NCBI GenBank assembly: GCA_024867545.1
Contig: JANFNE010000009.1
Location: 780,501-844,500, forward strand
Source of the DNA: Phytopythium helicoides
Lineage: Eukaryota; Oomycota; Peronosporomycetes; Pythiales; Pythiaceae
Reading direction: 5' to 3'
DNA: 64,000 bases
Shown: piece by piece, positions 61,388-64,000 of the stretch
Layout of the letters: each line of letters begins with the position of its first letter
How positions within the stretch are numbered: position 1 is the stretch's first letter
Notes under the pieces: generated by a model
What the model was told of the DNA's origin: nothing
What the model saw: the letters and a program-made list of their open reading frames with translations, nothing else
Databases searched by the model: none
Position numbers and translations under genes: made by a program

Positions 61388-62648
61388 TTAATCATCGCTC
61401 TTCACACGTCTCCGCTTTTGCTTCTTGCCACCGTCGCTGCTTTTGGGTCCTCCACGCTTCTTGAAGTCGACGCTGCCTCGGGCCGCAAAAGCTGCCTGGT
61501 CCTCTTCTTCTTGAGCTGTTGTTACCGTTGGCTTATCGAGCTCGACGCCCTTGTAGCTACCACCCCACGGATTGAACGCTCCTAGCGCATTGTCTCCTTG
61601 TGCATCAAAATCCTCGAGCGCGTCCTTGCGTTTTTGCTCCTCTGCAGCTCGCTCTTCCTCGGCCTTTGCCTCGGCCTCTCGCTGAGCAATAGCCTCCTCG
61701 CTCTCGTCGATATGTCGGACCTCGATTGTGCTCCACTCGCCCATACCAGTGGTCTCATCGATCACCACGGGCTTCTCCGGGGCCTGTTGTCCGCGAAGAT
61801 CGCATACCATCTTCTCGACCGCCTCCCGAGTCATCCCAGCCGGCATGGGCACACGCAAGCGATCGGAGCGGAGATCTGTCTCCGTTACAGGTGCACTCGC
61901 ACCCGGCAGCATGTATGTGACGGTGAATTTGCGGAACGTCAGGTCCGTGTTGGGCACGTTGATGACCTGCGCCGCCTCGACCAGCGCGTCGAGCCACTCG
62001 TCCGCGTCCTCGACCCAGATCTGGCAGGCGCTTCCCGTCTCTAGCTGGTCCTGCTCGCATCGAGTCCGTGTTTTCAGTCATGGAGTGTAGATACCACCCA
62101 CCTAGTGCAGTCACGCACCTCGTGCTTCTTTCCCTCGAGGTAGACGACGCCTCGCACCTCGTAGACACCGAGATCATCCTCGTCCTCCTCCTGCTCCACC
62201 GACGTGTCCTCCACCTGCCGCCTCGAGTAATTCCCACCTCCACCTCGATCTCCTCCACCTCCTGAAGCCTTTCCTCCTCCTTCTCGACGCGGAGGTGGCG
62301 GCGGGCGACCTCCACGCGGCGGCGGAGGCGGCGGCGCGACGCCCGAGCCGCTGGCCACGTCCTGCGCGTACTTGGCGCGCGCAGCCTCGTCGATCTGGCG
62401 CAGCTGGTCCTGCAGCTCCCGCTCGGACTGCGCGGCCTCGTGCTTGGCCTTGCGCTGCTGCTTGAACGTCTCCTCCACGCGGTCCTTGTGCTTGCGGCCC
62501 TGCTCGTGGTGCTTGACGCTCTGTGGACGCGTCAGTGGGGCGCCAGCGGTGGCCAACGGACGAGCGCACGCACCAGCTTGTCGCCCTGCATCCACACATT
62601 GCAGTACTTGCAGAAGTGCCGCTCGCGCGACACCCAGTAGTCCGTCAT
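61388..62648 (-). CDS. WBP4: WBP4/FBP21-like spliceosomal protein (matrin-type zinc finger)
   Basis: Exons 62574-62648, 62119-62520 and 61388-62050 give 379 residues, matching human WBP4 (376). The N-terminus MTDYWVSRERHFCKYCNVW plus SVKHHEQGRKHKD is the matrin/U1-C-type C2H2 finger with which WBP4 begins. A basic coiled coil, a proline-rich tract (GVAPPPPPPRGGRPPPPPRR) and a glycine-rich stretch follow. The usual WW domains are not obvious; a single degenerate one may lie around EVRGVVYLEGKKHEDQ. The C-terminus carries FNPWGGSYKGVE and a lysine-rich nuclear signal. WBP4 joins spliceosomal B complexes. It is divergent to the uL14 gene. Confidence 0.85.
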
Positions 62649-62705
62649 GCCGCCCGCCACCTTGCCAAGTGCCACGCCTCCATGTTGCCCTTTGCCCGTG
62701 GCCTT

Positions 62706-62845
62706 TTCAGTAGAATACAAAACAATACAGTCTATTTTAAGGTATTATTTGTAATAAATATGTAAATGAAGAGTATGAAATAGTCTTATACTATAAATAA
62801 AATATCATAAGGGTATATTTATCAATATTTAAGATTTCTAAAGAC
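62706..62845. other. AT-rich island between the WBP4 and uL14 genes
   Basis: About 140 bp made almost only of A and T runs (TATTATTTGTAATAAATATG and similar) within otherwise GC-rich surroundings. No terminal repeat or coding sequence was seen. It could be an organelle-DNA fragment, a small insertion or a promoter spacer. Confidence 0.55.
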
Positions 62846-62966
62846 TACTGCTGCTATTCCCGAGAACCTCCCTGAGCGGCGGTGGTTGGCTGGCTGGGGG
62901 CCGTCGAGCAGCTACGCCGACCGCAATGGGCCATCAGTTCGTGATTCTAACAAGGAAGCAGCAGCA

Positions 62967-63480
62967 ATGGCGACGAAGCGTGGTACGTAGGCCCCTGCCA
63001 GCCTCTCAGCCAGCCCTCGAGGGCCCGCAGACGCCCCCAGCAGCGCGCTGACGCCTCGTGTGACGCGCAGGACGCGGTGGCGCCTCGGGCAACAAGTTCC
63101 GCATGACCCTCGGTCTGCCGGTCGGCGCCGTGATGAACTGCGCCGACAACTCGGGCGCCAAGAACCTGTACATCATCGCGGTGTGCGGCATCAAGGGTCG
63201 CCTGAACCGTCTGCCCGCCGCCGGTGTCGGCGACATGGTGCTCGCCACGGTCAAGAAGGGTAAGCCGGACCTCCGTAAGAAGGTCATGCCCGCCGTGGTC
63301 ATCCGCCAGCGCAAGGCTTGGCGCCGCAAGGACGGCGTGTTCCTCTACTTCGAGGACAACGCCGGTGTCATCGTCAACCCCAAGGGTGAGATGAAGGGTT
63401 CGGCCATCACGGGCCCCGTCGGCAAGGAGTGCGCCGACCTGTGGCCGCGTATCGCCTCGAACGCCGGCTCGATCGTCTAA
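62967..63480 (+). CDS. RPL23: 60S ribosomal protein L23 (uL14)
   Basis: Exon 1 (62967-62982) encodes only MATKR plus one base. An 88-bp intron follows, and exon 2 is 63071-63480. The 141-residue product is essentially full length (family about 140). It contains [16 protein letters not shown], the conserved [16 protein letters not shown] segment and the C-terminal [19 protein letters not shown]. uL14 sits at the subunit interface of the large subunit near the GTPase factor site. The tiny first exon, with an intron soon after the start codon, is common for ribosomal protein genes. Confidence 0.97.
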
Positions 63481-63642
63481 GGCGTCAATTGCTCTCAGCA
63501 ACAGCTACAACAAGGCTTTCTAGCTCTTCAGTAACTACCACGATGCAGGGGGAGGTCCGCCTTCCCCGGGGTCGCCTTGAGAATCGCGAGTCGTCTGTCA
63601 TTTGCCTGTTTCGGTCCCGAACCTCCGTGGAGCTTCCGACAG

Positions 63643-64000
63643 CTATGCCTTCTTCTTCTTGCCCTTCTTGGCCGCCTTGAGTGCCGCCTCCTCCTCCAGC
63701 CGCCGTCGCTCCTCCTCGTTCTTGGTCTCCTCGCGAATGTCCTTCTTGAGCTGCTTGAGCAAATTTGCAGCCTCCTCAAGCAGAGCCCCCGACACTCCAT
63801 CGACAGCCGATCCCGCTTCCTGTGGCATCAGTTAGCGTGAGCCCCTGACTCAGCAGCTAGAAATCCAGCCTAACAACACCTACCACAGCAGCAGTGACCA
63901 ACTGGGAACGCATCTCCAAAGCTTGGAGAAGCGAGTCGATTATTGTGCCGTCAGGAAATATGTACTTGGCCGGCTCGGTTGGCGGTGCTTCCGAGCCAGG
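63643..64000 (-). CDS. C-terminal part of an unrecognised protein (partial)
   Basis: Two exon parts, 63884-64000 (running off the right edge) and 63643-63819, are joined in phase over a 64-bp intron. Visible residues read KYIFPDGTIIDSLLQALEMRSQL, then a helical, strongly charged tail (EETKNEEERRRLEEEAALKAAKKGKKKKA). The lysine-rich end suggests nucleic-acid binding or nuclear/nucleolar location. The family was not recognised. It converges with uL14, 162 bp away. Confidence 0.6.

Overview
The window reads as nuclear DNA of an oomycete (Peronosporales/Pythiales type, genus not resolvable). The reasons are short phase-consistent GT-AG introns of about 50-190 bp, a compact gene layout, oomycete-style initiator (Inr-FPR) core promoters at GAPDH and at a FYVE gene, an oomycete-type LRR protein ending in Trp-Leu-Gly-Cys, and a Fused/STK36 kinase as expected of a flagellate. 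No bacterial operon structure, tRNA, rRNA or CRISPR array was seen.

Layout. 1-19245 (-): one uninterrupted frame of 6,415 codons that runs off the left edge, encoding a giant secreted repeat protein. 20005-24158 (+): Fused/STK36 kinase. 24590-25247 (+): small secreted cysteine-rich protein. 25340-28487 (+): ten-exon LRR protein. 29729-31084 (+): ankyrin-FYVE protein. 31423-34413: Fanzor (eukaryotic TnpB-like RNA-guided nuclease) relic folded into a 1.23-kb inverted repeat. 35134-36153 (-) and 38885-39904 (+): two divergent GAPDH genes encoding identical proteins. 40547-42477 (+): RAD7-like LRR protein. 42589-42973 (-): small membrane protein. 43193-44839 (-): three-repeat MYB factor. 45672-55227 (-): Sec16-like ER-exit-site scaffold of about 3,070 residues. 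56287-58729 (+): LRR membrane protein with a WLGC end. 59058-59946 (+): Rheb-like GTPase. 60344-61193 (+): gamma-carbonic-anhydrase-like protein. 61388-62648 (-): WBP4-like splicing factor. 62967-63480 (+): ribosomal protein uL14. 63643-64000 (-): 3' end of an unrecognised gene.

Most genes are unrelated housekeeping or regulatory loci. Two neighbouring inverted duplications stand out, each with a constant mirror sum. The Fanzor relic is centred near 32918 and the GAPDH pair near 37519. The Fanzor copies share the same inactivating lesions. The GAPDH copies match from the transcription initiator to the stop codon, then diverge.

Exon structures were worked out by hand from splice consensus, reading phase and protein family patterns. 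Every multi-exon model given as complete keeps frame across its junctions, but none has transcript support here.
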